This document shows positions 12,140 through 23,760 of a stretch of DNA of 64,000 bases, piece by piece; within the stretch, counting starts at the first letter, position 1, and every line of letters starts with the position of its first letter. The stretch is from Aphrophora alni (taxonomy: Eukaryota; Arthropoda; Insecta; Hemiptera; Aphrophoridae), in the NCBI GenBank assembly GCA_963513935.1, contig OY740769.1, positions 101,659,762 to 101,723,761 on the forward strand, written 5' to 3'. The notes beneath the pieces were generated by a model, which saw only the letters and a program-made list of their open reading frames with translations, had not been told where the DNA came from and made no database searches. The translations under genes were made by a program, and so were the position numbers.

Positions 12140-12782
12140 GTTTTTTCACTAAATAATTTTTAACTAGAGAATTATATGACTGATTGAGCTCAAACTTTGC
12201 ACAAAGTGTAATCTAACAATGATCTATTTAAACAAGATAACCGATTATATACAATAAGGTGTTTGAAAATTTCAAACCTGAATTGCCCAAAAACCGTAGG
12301 CCTACATTTTAACAAAAAATTTCAAGAAATTATTTTTGTAGCCCTTTTTATTTCGTATCGGATGGTGTAACCGCCAAAACAATCGGATGAAGGATAATAG
12401 TTAAGTTATGTGTAATAATCGGTTTGTTCAACCCGGCATCTTATACCAACACAGTAAACACAACAATATATTGTGTGTACATAGTATGCTATTATAATCC
12501 TTAACTTAACTATTATCCTTCATCCAATTGTTTTGATTATTACACTTTTCGATAGTAAATTGAAAAGGGCAACAACAAAGATGTATTGAAATTTTTTGAC
12601 AAAATAAAAGGTTTTTTAGTTTGTTAGGTATGACATTTTTAACAGTCGCCATTTTTAAACGCATGATTGGATATGATCGTTTATTTTATTTATAATAGAT
12701 CATAATTAGGTATAACTTCAAGTCTAGTTTGAACTCAATTGGAGAAACCGTTCTATAGATATGAATTATTTTGTGAAAAAAC
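12140..12782. mobile_element. 643-bp foldback element with long terminal inverted repeats
   Basis: The left arm (12140 to about 12415) and right arm (about 12505-12782) are imperfect reverse complements. GTTTTTTCAC at 12140 pairs with GTGAAAAAAC at 12773, and AACAATCGGATGAAGGATAA pairs with TTATCCTTCATCCAATTGTT. A spacer of about 90 bp separates them, and an AGACAGACAGACG tail follows the right arm. No coding sequence is present. No clear target-site duplication was found, so the superfamily stays open. Confidence 0.75.
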
Positions 12783-13058
12783 ATATAGACAGACAGACGA
12801 AAAAGTAAGCACCGTTGACCTATGTTTATATTGTGAAATATGTCCTCATGTGCGCGCAGGCTGGTGGTTGGGTTGAAAGGCGAGAGGGGTGCGGGGGCTC
12901 TTTTCTAAAAACATAGGGTTTTCAGTCGAAACCTTCGTTGCCGGTGATAGATTTATAGACCCTCACTTTCACCGTCCACCTGCTGGGCTACCTGACCCAT
13001 TTTGTTTTGTTACATCTTAACCCTAGATTACTACTCTTAGTTCATTGTTACGTGATCA

Positions 13059-13843
13059 CTATTCATTCATAAATTTTACTACATTCTGTGTGTTGTCCTC
13101 CCAGGTGAATTTGACAACTTCTATTCTAATGTGGTCAAAAACTAACGGCATACGACGTCTTCCCAACTCTTTTTCTATATCCCGTCGGACTGCAGCAAGG
13201 TAGGCTCGCTTTAATCTTACATCCTGTGTGTAATCCCGATGTACGACATAAGATGTTCCCTTTAACTTATTTACATTGGACATGATCCACCCAATATCGT
13301 CATCTGAAGGGAACTGGGCAATTATTGCTCTGCCCTTTGCTCCTAATGGATGCGCTCTATTGACCCACAAACTGTCATTACACCTTAACACTTCCACACA
13401 GAATTGTTTCACAAGGGCTTTAAAGTCTGTCTGACCATTCCATTTAAGACCTACAAAAATTAAATTGTTACGTCTAGATCTACCTTCTAAATCATTTAGC
13501 TTATCCATAATAACCTGTTCTTGTTTTTTAATACAGTCTATCTTTGCTTTCAAAACTTTGTTCTCTTCAGCCAGACTTCTCACATCAGAAGACACAATTA
13601 AGAGGTCTTTTTTAGTAGCCAATGTCGATAATTTTGTATCTAGCAAGTTACTCAGCCCAGTCATTAGCTGTCCATGCGTCGTGTCACCTACCTTTCCATT
13701 ATCCATCTTGTCACAATGCGTTCCGACATTCCTAACGAAACACTTGCGTCTTCCGAAAGTTCTGGCGAACTGTACGCCCTGAAACGTTTTAAGCCTTTCG
13801 GATTTTTTGGAGAAAAATATTTGTCAATCGTTGAGTCATTCAT
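13059..13843 (-). pseudogene. L1-like retrotransposon ORF1 protein (coiled coil plus RRM), frameshifted
   Basis: The main frame (13059-13706) opens with a Leu/Lys/Glu-rich coiled-coil stretch (about residues 30-75). It then has LEGRSRRNNLIFVGL, the hallmark entry to the RRM of L1-type ORF1 proteins, and a basic C-terminal domain ending near residue 215. A second frame upstream, starting at an ATG at 13843 (MNDSTIDKYFSPKN), runs into it. One frameshift near 13700 therefore probably split a protein of about 260 residues. ORF1 proteins bind element RNA and chaperone target-primed reverse transcription. The endonuclease-RT frame expected downstream (below 13058) is absent, replaced by unrelated GC-richer sequence at 12850-12920. 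Confidence 0.75.
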
Positions 13844-14172
13844 AGGCCCGAATAATTTCTCAAATTCCGCAAAATACGAAAAATGAAACTAATACACACG
13901 TGAGAGGTCTATCACTAACCTGCAGAACGAAACGTCAACGGAAACTAAACGTTCTTCAATAACGTAAATATTTATGCTTCACACTATAAAATGCAATAAT
14001 AATAATTGTAGTGAAATATTAATAAACATTGATACTTAATACATGTTTTTGTAGTGGACAATACATAGGCTACTTAAACAGGCGGGACCAAACTCGCTGT
14101 CTCATCGTAGAGATGCACACTATTTACACAAACACACACACACAAATTAAACAGTACACTTAACATATATTT

Positions 14173-14668
14173 ACAGTATAACATACATTTTAGGGCTGGG
14201 AAAAGTATTATGACATGTGTTTTGTTGTTAAACACTACCAGAAGTAACTGTTTAGGCTGCTGAATTAATTTAAGGCACTTTTCTGCTTAATCGCATAACT
14301 ACAATTAGGACTGTACAGTATAACATACATTTTAGGGCTGGGAAAAGTACTATGACATGTGTTTTGTTGTTAAACACTACCAAAAGTAACTGTTTAGGCT
14401 GCTGAATTAATTTAAGACACTTTTCTGCTTAATCGCATAACTACAATTAGGACTGTACACTCTGTACAGTATAACATACATTTTAGGGCTGGGAAAAGTA
14501 CTATGACATGTGTTTTGTTGTTAAACACTACCAAAAGTAACTGTTTAGGCTGCTGAATTAATTTAAGACACTTTTCTGCTTAATCGCATAACTACGATTA
14601 GGACTGTACAGTATAACATACATTTTAGGGCTGGGAAAAGTACTATGACGTGTGTTTTGTTGTTAAAC
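14173..14668. repeat. Tandem repeat, 142-bp unit, about 3.5 nearly identical copies
   Basis: Units start with ACAGTATAACATACATTTTA at 14173, 14315, 14466 and 14608. The 151-bp second period has a 9-base insertion, and the last copy is cut off after TGTTGTTAAAC. Only scattered single-base differences are visible, so the array is young or homogenised. No open frame spans it. Confidence 0.9.
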
Positions 14669-14714
14669 TAATTTAACAATTTAACCAATTTAAACAAAAA
14701 TAACTCATTTGTTA

Positions 14715-14932
14715 TTGCACCTAATTGACATGCTTGGTGCAAATTTGTTTGAAATCGATCGAATATTTTTCTCTCTAGCTTTTTATACATACAGACATAC
14801 AGACAGACATTTTGCAAAAACCACTTTTTTGGACTCAGGGGTCCCAATACGGGTATATCCACAAAAATCTCATCATCGATTTTTTTGCGATCACTATACT
14901 TTCTCTATACTATAGTATAGTGTGAAAGTAAA
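14715..14932 (+). repeat. Dispersed repeat copy 2
   Basis: This is the same element as at 11480-11750 in the same orientation, with a shorter ACAGACAGACAT tract. It ends in ACTATAGTATAGTGTGAAAG and follows directly on the truncated 142-bp tandem array. Confidence 0.7.
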
Positions 14933-15348
14933 ATGGTAACTAGTTAAAATATAGTTTTATTTATAAACTTGAAAAAAAAAATACCGTAGCCTACTTGTTT
15001 GGAGAAATAAATGTAACTATTTTCGTCTTCTGATTAATAATGTGTAACATATTTTAACATTCTGTTAACTATATTATGAAAACGAGGACAACGAATGGCT
15101 GAACGGGAGTTTTACCGCGAACAGAGGATTATGTACCCTCTAGTTAGTTATATTTAAAATAAATAGTTACTTCATTAGTATTTGATAAACAATAGTATTA
15201 ATGAAAGAAAGTAAGTGATATGAGAGAATTTTTAAATCAAATTTATTTGTATTAAAACTATACAATATTGTTATGTGACGCAAAATTTTACTCAAATAAT
15301 GTTTCAGAAAAAGTAATGTCAAAATTAAGTTTATTGGAGAGCATAAGG

Positions 15349-15742
15349 TCTTCAAAAGGTTCTATTTAAATAATAGCAGGTCTTCAAAAGGTCTCTAAAA
15401 CACGATGACTTATACCATGGTGATAACAGGCGTCAGAAAATAGAATTTAACAGGAACAGGCGTCAACTAAAGCTTTTAAAAGGTGACTTTTGTCACTGAT
15501 CGTATAAGACTTCAATAGGTGGCATTTGTAACTGATCGTATATAAGCCTTCAAAATATCGTCTCCCGTACATTTCACACCAGGCACTCTAGGCATCCAAA
15601 AGGTTCGTCGACGATTTCGCTTTATACAGAGGGCACAAAAGGTCGTTTTAGTGTATGAAAACAGACCTTTTGAATGCCTGAGTTCAAGCACTCCAGGCCT
15701 CCAATAGGTCGTCGCCCGTACCATTAGGCACTCGAAAGGTCT
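15349..15742. repeat. Degenerate array of CAAAAGGT motifs
   Basis: About ten variants of YTTCAAAAGGT occur in under 400 bp, at 15351, 15383, 15475, 15511, 15549, 15595, 15634, 15663 (inverted), 15700 and 15731. Some sit in a larger unit with CGTCNCCCGTACC and AGGCACTC. It looks like an eroded minisatellite. A TA-rich microsatellite (15754-15797) follows. Confidence 0.55.
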
Positions 15743-15753
15743 TATACATAAAT

Positions 15754-15797
15754 CTATATATATATATATATATATATTATATTATATTATATTATAT
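15754..15797. repeat. (TA)n / (TATTA)n microsatellite
   Basis: A run of TA dinucleotides passes into ATTATATT pentamer-like repeats. Confidence 0.9.
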
Positions 15798-15816
15798 TTT
15801 TATATTTAAATAAATA

Positions 15817-16141
15817 CTAATAATGTTTACTCTTTGGAATGATAGCAGAAGGCTTTTTTTGAGTAGATATTTTTTCTTCCTTTTCTTTAATGTAGAAATC
15901 ATTCTGAGAAAGTTCTGTGCTTCTTCCGCACAGCTCCTCCGATTCAGACATTTCGACAGCATATAAAATGAAATGGCAGTTAATGAGTACCTTGCTGTGA
16001 CCTGAAATCATAACATTTATTAGTGTATTCACATCAATGAAGTTATTACATCTGACTCTACGAGGTAAGTTTGAGACCATAAAATATGGACCAGTTTTAT
16101 CATTTAAAACACTATCACAGTGCTTTTCCAACTTATTTTTC
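15817..16141 (-). CDS. Possible terminal exon of an unrecognised gene
   Basis: An open frame of about 107 residues ends at TAA 15817-15819. It can begin at an acceptor-like TATCACTCAG ending at 16142. It reads as GPYFMVSNLPRRVRCNNFID followed by a Ser/Glu/Lys-rich tail (MSESEELCGRS ... KEKEEKISTQKKPS). Amino-acid composition is protein-like rather than the Phe/Ile/Tyr bias of random AT-rich frames. I do not recognise a family, and no upstream exon or poly(A) signal could be tied to it. The mariner at 16151 abuts the putative acceptor, so if the exon is real the transposon sits at the very end of the preceding intron. Confidence 0.35.
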
Positions 16142-16148
16142 TGAGTGA

Positions 16149-17517
16149 TACAGGGTTATCATAAAAGAATGGTGGGGTTTTGAACATGATTTAAATTAAA
16201 ACAGAATTACTTACAGCTGATGTTGTTTATTTATCTAAATCATCGTCTGAAATTTTTTTTTATATAAGTAATACATTTTGATATATGCGCTATTAGTCGC
16301 TCGCAAATGTCCAATCGATAATCAAGTTTTGCCCAAACATTAGTTAACATGTCTATGTAAACGGTTGCTATTGCTTCGTTAATTCTGTTCCTTAAGTGAT
16401 TTAGGTCACAAATTTTTTCTCGATAAACAATGTTTTTGATGTACCCCCCACAAGAAAAAATTTCAAGCTGTCGGGTCTGGACTCCTTGGAGGCCAGTATA
16501 AGGTCCTTGCCGCCTTATTCATCGATGTCAAAACTTTTCATTCAAAGTGTCTGTGACAAATGCACTAAAGTGCGGGTGGTGCCATCTTGTCAACAAATGA
16601 AGTTGTTGAATGTTTTGAGGTTCATCGAGCTGAGGAAAACAATTGATTAACATATCGAGATACACAATTCCATTAATTATCTTTTCAGCAAAGAAGTATT
16701 AGACGATTTTTCATCACAGCACACCAAACATTAACTTTAGCCGAGTCGTGTATTTTCCCAAAAATTGTATGTGGGTTTTCTGACCCCCCCCCCCTATCCG
16801 TGAATTGTATCTATTAACAGAGCTATTGATATGGAATGTAACTTCGTCTGAAAAAATTATATCATCTAAAAATGATTGGTTTTCATCGATCAATCTTGTT
16901 CAACATTTCAACAGCTAAATTAAAACATTTTGCACCATCATCAGGTTTCAATTCCTGCAATAGCTAGATTTTATATGCGTGTAATTTCAGTCTTTTGTGT
17001 AAAACTTTGTGGATTATTGTTCTTGGAATACCTAACTCTAGGCTTTGTCGAGGTATTGAATTCTTAGGACTTCTGAGTGTAGATTGTCTAAATAAGTTCA
17101 ACTTTTCCCTCTGATACACTTCGCCTGCCAGATGATTTCTGCTTTTGAACTGATCCAGTTTCTTTGAATTGTTTGAACCTATGTCGTATGTTATTTTCAT
17201 GTGGTGGATCCTTTTTGTATTCATGTCGAAATGCACGTTGGACTGATATTACAGACTCGAATTCAGCCAGCAACAAAACATACTTTGCTTTTTCTTTATT
17301 AGAGAACATAATAACACACTCTATCACAGAACACTAAAGAAAATACAAAACATACTAAAAACAACAATGCAAGAACTAATTTTGAGGTTACAACAGCTGT
17401 TAAACAAACTTTTGGGCTATAGGCTATCAGCAAGATACCAATACAACACCACAAAATTTCTCTATAGTTTTTGTATGAATTAATGAAACTTCACCATTCT
17501 TTTATGATAACCCTGTA
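16149..17517 (-). mobile_element. Tc1/mariner-superfamily transposon with intact TIRs and TA duplication
   Basis: Terminal inverted repeats of 24 bp beginning CAGGGTTATCATAAAAGAAT lie at 16151-16174 and, inverted, at 17492-17515. Both ends are flanked by TA (16149-16150 and 17516-17517), the target-site duplication of this superfamily. The 1365-bp element carries one degenerate transposase on the minus strand. Confidence 0.9.
16200..17327 (-). pseudogene. DUF4817-type mariner transposase, inactivated
   Basis: The N-terminus MFSNKEKAKYVLLLAEFESV with AFRHEYKKDPPHENNIRHRF is the helix-turn-helix (DUF4817-like) domain of a mariner lineage common in insects. It is followed by SPKNSIPRQSLELGIPRTII and HKRLKLHAYKI. 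Further on, other frames give IIFSDEVTFHI (first catalytic Asp) and SPDPTA-NFFLWGYIKN (third Asp region). The second Asp region is altered (WHHPHFSAF, without the usual DGAPPH). Several frameshifts and stops are present, and a C-run near 16786-16795 replaces coding text. Transposase would normally bind the TIRs and cut at TA. This copy cannot, although its intact ends could still be mobilised in trans. Confidence 0.85.
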
Positions 17518-18061
17518 CTTTAAACTTTAAAAGGCATACCACCTTACTAAATACTTATGTAATAATGTAGATATCAAAGAGTTTATATTAGTAAACTATA
17601 TTTTAGATAACTAATATTAACCTACCCGTCAATATGAAATTACAGAGCTCTATTGTTTTATTATAGTGACTTGTGATGCACAGTATATGTGTTTAAAAAA
17701 TCTGTACAATTTATAATATGTAATTGTTAATTAGTTGGCATGATGATGCAGCTAAAGGCAGTCAAACATGGTGTCAAATAATTAAATAGAAAGGAACTAC
17801 TGTTTATATAGATATGTAATATTTATAAGTAGCTTGAAGGCTAACAATGACTAATAAACTTACATTTAAATAACAAGATAACAACACCAAATGAGTTCAA
17901 AAAGTACTGTTTCCAAATGAGGTTATTAAACTGTTTTGGTTGTCTCAACGCATGTGCGTGGTGAGTTCCAGAGTTCTCTATAGCCGCTTACATATACTAT
18001 TACAGGAGAAGCGGTTGTTTATGGTTAAAATGTAAAAGACAGTTGAAAGGTACAACAACTG

Positions 18062-18830
18062 TGAACTCCAGACTTTTATCCATTTTTGGAATGCAAGAAA
18101 TACGAAGACATTTTTTCAACACTATACAGAGATGAAGATGGTGATTGTTTAAGCCACATAGTACCTTGTGACGAGACGAGTCTCAAATTAAGCTTCAATC
18201 AAAACAACAATTCATGGAGTATATCTACCCCTAAACACCGAAAAAGCAGAAATTCAAACAAAACGATTTCTACACAGATCATGTGTGTTTTTGGGACAGT
18301 AAGGGAGTTTTGCTTTTTGATTTCTTGTCATGGTGTACAATAATAAATACTGGATCTTATTGAGACCTTCAAGAAATTGAGATGTTAAATTTTTAAAAAG
18401 GGGTCAATTCAAATAGTCGTAGTCTTTTTTTCTTCTTTATGATAATAAGTTCTATTGTATTTTAATTATGACTATGTCCATCCAAATTAAATTTGTCGTT
18501 GGCTTTAATACATAAATATAAAAATAAATAATTTAAATAAATGCTCGTATTTCATTGATGTTCAAATCTAAGAACTGATCACATTATTTACCTGTAACAA
18601 ATGGATCACCCCCCCCCCCTTTACAGTCCAGACCTAGCAGCATGTGACTTTCACTTATTTTTACATTTGAAGCAGTTCATTATCGTTCAACTCTATGATG
18701 ACAATGAGAATTTCATAAGACTTGTGTAACATTCTGTGTCTATGTGAAAAATCATTCTATAAAGTGGTATTCAGAAATTGATTCTATGAAAAAATGACTT
18801 CAATATTGGTAGAAATTATGTGGAATAGTA
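18062..18830 (+). pseudogene. Second mariner transposase relic, interrupted
   Basis: The first block (18086-18343) reads CDETSLKLSFNQNNNSWSIS and TQIMCVFGTVREFCFLISCH, matching the mariner region after the first catalytic Asp (GDE-W-Y). The second block (about 18600-18830) gives HPPYSPDLAACDFHLFLHL, the third-Asp motif, followed by a decayed C-terminus. About 250 bp of unrelated AT-rich DNA between them replaces the middle Asp region, through an insertion or a rearranged deletion. No TIRs were found. Confidence 0.7.
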
Positions 18831-19036
18831 GTTTAAGAAATGACCTTTCTTTCAATAATAAAATTCTTTAAACAATTTTTTTATCTTATATTTAATTCAT
18901 CAAGAAATTTCTGCAGCAGTCAAGTATTTCTTTACTGTAGCGCTGATTTTAATGTTTGAGGTGTCGAAATTTATCATTTAAATAACATGCCTGTTTTGGG
19001 TGCATGTTTCAAAAGACAAATAATTTGAAATAGGTG

Positions 19037-19080
19037 TTATAAATTCTCAAATATGTTTCATTAAGTTTGAGAATTTATAA
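19037..19080. repeat. Perfect 15-bp inverted repeat
   Basis: TTATAAATTCTCAAA (19037-19051) and TTTGAGAATTTATAA (19066-19080) form a hairpin with a 14-nt loop at the start of the first duplicated block. Confidence 0.7.
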
Positions 19081-19645
19081 TAGCGGGTTAAAATTATTTT
19101 TAGGTTAACTTATATATTGCTTACTTTATTTGTCCCGATTCATGTTGTGTTAGAATTGATTGCTTACATCTGGCAAAATTAAACTGTTTAAATTTTCATA
19201 TACTTTTTATTTTGTTTAGTTTAGTTTAATTGTCATGTAACACTTTATAAATAGCAAAAGCTATAAAAATGATAACATTATTCTAAACGCAAATAACAAA
19301 CAATACAAAACAAAACATACTAATACTATACACATACAAAAATGGACATAACACAATAATTATGTCTTAATTCAACTTACAAAACTAGGGCTATATTGTT
19401 GTTTTGTTTGAGAATTTATAACAGTTATTTTAAATTATTCTTAGATTTACTTATATAATTATTCTTATATAGTGTTTACTTTATTTGTGGGGATTCACAG
19501 TGTGTTGTTATTAATTGCTTAAATCTTGCAAAATTAAACATTTGAAATTTTCAAATGCGGTTTGTTTTGTTTACTTTAGTTTATTGTCACATAACATTTT
19601 ACAAATAGAAAAACCTATAACATTGTCCTAAACAGAAAGAACAAC
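19066..19645. repeat. Diverged tandem duplication, about 240-bp blocks
   Basis: Block A (19066-19300) and block B (19406-19645) share GAGAATTTATAA, CTTACTTTATTTG-like, TTGCTTANATCT-GCAAAATTAAAC, TTGTTTANTTTAGTTTA and AAATAG-AAA-CTATAA in the same order. No coding is seen. Confidence 0.6.
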
Positions 19646-19649
19646 TTTT

Positions 19650-22600
19650 TGATTCCAACATGAACTTCAGACCTACACATGATACTTGTGTACTATAATG
19701 ACCAATCCTTATTTTTGTAAGTTAATAGCTCAAAATATCTTTTTGTGAATATTTTTAGGTTCTGTCATATTTTGTTTACTGCCATAACAAAAAAACAAAA
19801 CATAACTGCACTAGACACACCGCTAAGAGGTGAATGCTCCTGAAACACTCTTACGAAAATCATTGTTTGTATTTAATAGCATTTTATATTATTTTACTAA
19901 TTTATTAACTTATGTTGGTTTCAAACTGAATAATTTCATATATTATTTTGAATATTAGTATAATCAGGCTTAACCTAACCTATTCAAGTTTATGGTAAAA
20001 ACTACAATGTATTTTAGATTTATGGTAGCAAAAATCACCACAAATAGGTTAGGTTATCATATATAATCTATTATAAATTAGTTAATTATTTTAATTACTA
20101 TTATTTTAGACTATTTTATTTCGTTTCTGTTAAATGTACAAAAAAAGCGGAGTCTGTATAATACACAAGTTACCTTGACATTTTGTTAAAGATTGTTTTG
20201 AACATAAAAGTGGATTTAGTTATAAAGATAATAATCCTCATTCATTTGATAGTAATTAACAATACAGATGTAGATGATTTTTTTGATAATGTAGTTAGGT
20301 ATTCGAAACTGTTAAAATTCTTAATTGGAAACTGACTAAGCTAGTTAAAATTTTAACACTATAATGTGTTGTTATTTTCCGAATAGGGCCTATGGTTTGT
20401 AATTTAAAGTAAAAGAATGTTTAAATTTTATACAAATTTATACAGGTTAAATACAAATTTAATTAAATAGATATTTAAAATAAATCTCCAATTTACTTTT
20501 TATTTAATACAATAAAACACTCAAAAATTGATATATAAACACATAAATAATTATTGATATACAGTATTTATTTATAAATAAGTACCTCGATTTTATACGT
20601 CATTAACATTCCAATTTCAGTTTTATAATAAAATACCTGTTTAATCCGATGCAGATGTCACTTAAGACTTAAACATTTACACTGCACACAACACATAGGC
20701 TAACACAAAATATAATACAATTAAACATGTGTGAATGGTAATAAAACTTTTGACAGGATAAATATCACTAAGCTGTGAGGTCATATATATAATGACCTTC
20801 GCAGACCTGCAGTTCGAGAGTACGAGTAACCTAAGTTGAATTTCGTTTGGACCGCTTGGGAAATAATGTGCACTTTGTTTTTTTTTTACAAATTTACGCA
20901 TAGGTCAGGTAAGGTGGCTATATATATATATATATATATATAGCCAATTAACTTGACCTTGTAAGGTAAAAATTCATGTACATACCATACCTATTTTAAT
21001 TGTAATTCACTTAATGGACCAACCAAGAAAAGTTGAAATTATATTTTTTCCCATAAAAAAATTAGCTCCGTGTTGAAAACTTATTTTATTATTAAGAAAT
21101 AAGGTATGTAGAACATGTTTAAAAAAATCGCAAAAAAGCAATAACTTGTTTTGTAAACAATTTCCAACTTCAATACGTAATTACAGTACCTCAACGTCTA
21201 AGCTAAAATGCAATTCCTTTAAATTATAAGGTTAAAATTTTTGATACTATGACATTACAAGACATAATAGCTTAGATAAGTTATATAATACAATGCTTCA
21301 CCAAAGTTACCACACATTTAGGTGAGTTTTAGAAGCTTTATATTCTTTATAATAAAACCAAGCATGGGCTTACTTTAGATTGGCATTTTAGTCCCAGTTG
21401 TTTATTAAAATCCTACTTGGTTAGTAGTAGAACCGATATACATCTTTGATTATATTTACAACGATATCCTAGAAGTTTAGTGTTTTTCATAGTCCAGGAT
21501 TTAACTTACTTTGATTTTACCAGCCATCTGTTTCTCTAACCTACAAATTTTGTGAAGAAATTATAAATTTCATAGGGTAAATTGTAATTTGTGAAGTAAA
21601 TTATTACTACTTACAATTATTTTTCCGCAAACGCCAACATACTTAAAATATACCAACTTTTCATAGTATATTAAAAATCACCATCAAACTCATCAATCTC
21701 TGTATTTACTACAATGTTTATTTAACACAAACTATGGAGTGAAAAATATCAATAATTATGACTAAGACTGAAGTATGACTATCCATTCCACTCCGTATTC
21801 CACCATTCCGGTACGTTTCCCGCCATCCGCCACGAAATGGAAAATGAAATAATAATATAATATAGCCTATGTTAAATTTTCCAGTTACATAGATGTATAG
21901 AATAATATACTGTTAGTGACGATTGCAAATGTGTTAACTACACAGACTTTCGTCGTTTAACTCATAATAAGGCTTGTATTATCCTTGTTTTATTTTTACG
22001 ACCTACAAAACAGAACTCTTTATTATTTGTTCAAACAAAATGTTAGATTACAATTATTGTAATCAAATAAAATTTAAACACTCAAGATTATTTTACTCAC
22101 GAAAATAATTTTATAACACTTTTGTTTATCTTTATGTGTAAGTATAAGGAAAGCTACAAACGAAATTCGAATAAAATTGAACAAAAATTTCGATTTCATT
22201 TGTACTATTTTATTCAAATTTTCTATAAATAGCGGCTTGTCATTTAAGTGGAAGAACTCCTTGATCATTTAATTTGGAAGTACTATTACTAAAACACTGA
22301 TTTTAAATAACTTCATTAACTAGAAAACTGTTTTTATCATTTCAATATGGTAGTCAAATTTTCAGAAAATAGCTATTCAAAAAATTATTTAGCTTTAGAC
22401 TAATGACGAAACTAGTCCTAGTATATCGTCAACTTTATAACTTAGCATTGTTCAATAAGAAAACCTAAAAAGTTTAATGCTATGAAACTATTTCCAAATA
22501 CTGTTTTGTAGAATAAAATATACACAACCTAAATAAATGTTAAAAAACAAAATCAATAATAATTAATAGCTTCGGTAACCAGAATTATTTTCAAATTTGT

Positions 22601-23350
22601 TATATAAGTTAGATTTTACTATCTGTTAAATATAACTATTATCAATACTTATATTTGAATTTCGGCTTCTTCTTATTTCTTTAACACTTTCATTGACAAT
22701 AAAGTTAAGATTTACATTTCAAGTTATCTACATTTTAACATATTTTATGTTACCATTACATATCAAAGCTTGATTCGAACTACAAGCTAAAAAGCTTAAC
22801 TCAGTTTTAAAAACTAAGCATCACCGAACGATTAAAGTTGACAGACGTTACTACAAAAAAAAACCAAAAACTTATTACGCTCAGATATGTAATTAGTATT
22901 TAAATATTTTAGAATAAAACTTGGGGAAACGGCTGACCCTAACCTAACCTAGATTTTTTTACTTTTTTCAATACAAAAAATATTAAAGGGACAATTAAAT
23001 TTTAAAATATTAACATTAATATATCTGAAATTATATTGAGGAAAAAAATTCTGTAAAAAGTGAGTGAGAGATGTTGCTCTAAAAGACTGGCAACAAACTA
23101 AATATCTCACCAAAGATAATAATTCCTTGCAACCATGACAAACTCTGAAAGAGCATTCCATCCCAGGAGAATCGGATCAACTACTACCACAAAAAACAAC
23201 AAGTATGATGGAACATTAGCAGAGAACTTTACACAATCTACAACAGCGATGGTTAAAAATAGGAATTGAAAGAAAGCGAGACAAGGTGACAATGATATAT
23301 TGTTTAGGAAGGCTTTTGTAAAAGGATGAGACGCGACAAAACACTTTGGC
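19650..23350. other. AT-rich intergenic stretch
   Basis: I see no supportable gene here. Noted are short AACCTAACCTATT / AATAGGTTAGGTT inverted copies (19974 and 20044) and a TA microsatellite forming a palindrome at 20917-20944 (GGCTATATA...TATAGCC). Confidence 0.5.
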
Positions 23351-23352
23351 TC

Positions 23353-23760
23353 ATGAACAAAATTTGCAAATATTGTGGTGCAAAACTCTTTTCTTTAGAA
23401 GTCTCAGATAAGGGATCGTAATGTCTTTGCTGTCATAAGAGTAAGATTAATATACCAAAAGTTGTTATTTAGGTTGAATTAAAAACTTTACTTGAGCATA
23501 ATGACAACAAAACTAAAAATTATTTAGACAACATTAGTCAGTTTAATAGTGCTTTAGCTAAGGCCTCTAATCAAGTAAATTCAGTGCATTTTCCAGGGTG
23601 TGGCTCATTTTGTTTTAAAATTCATGGACAAATGTATCTCATGATCGGTGGCTTGGAGCCACCTGCAGGTCATAATCCATCATATGCTGGATTTATACAA
23701 TACCATTGCAATTTTCACGACGACGGCAACAGATATAATATTGAAGAAGAAAATAAATAG
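23353..23760 (+). pseudogene. Helitron Rep/helicase N-terminal fragment
   Basis: One continuous frame with two in-frame stops (23416-23418 and a TAG near 23473) reads the conserved N-terminal region of Helitron replicase-helicase proteins. It has a zinc-binding start C-x2-C (CKYCGAKLF), CLCCHKSKINIP, LEHNDNKTKNYLDNISQFNS with ALAKASNQVNSVHFPGCGSF, and CFKIHGQMYLMIGGLEPPAG. This region precedes the HUH Rep domain, which is missing. No Helitron 5'-TC or 3' hairpin-CTRR end was identified nearby. Confidence 0.8.

Noticed and set aside
19974..20056. AACCTAACC and GGTTAGGTT, resembling the insect TTAGG telomere repeat (also near 22940)
   Set aside because: Only two units each and arranged as an inverted pair, so too short to call interstitial telomeric sequence.
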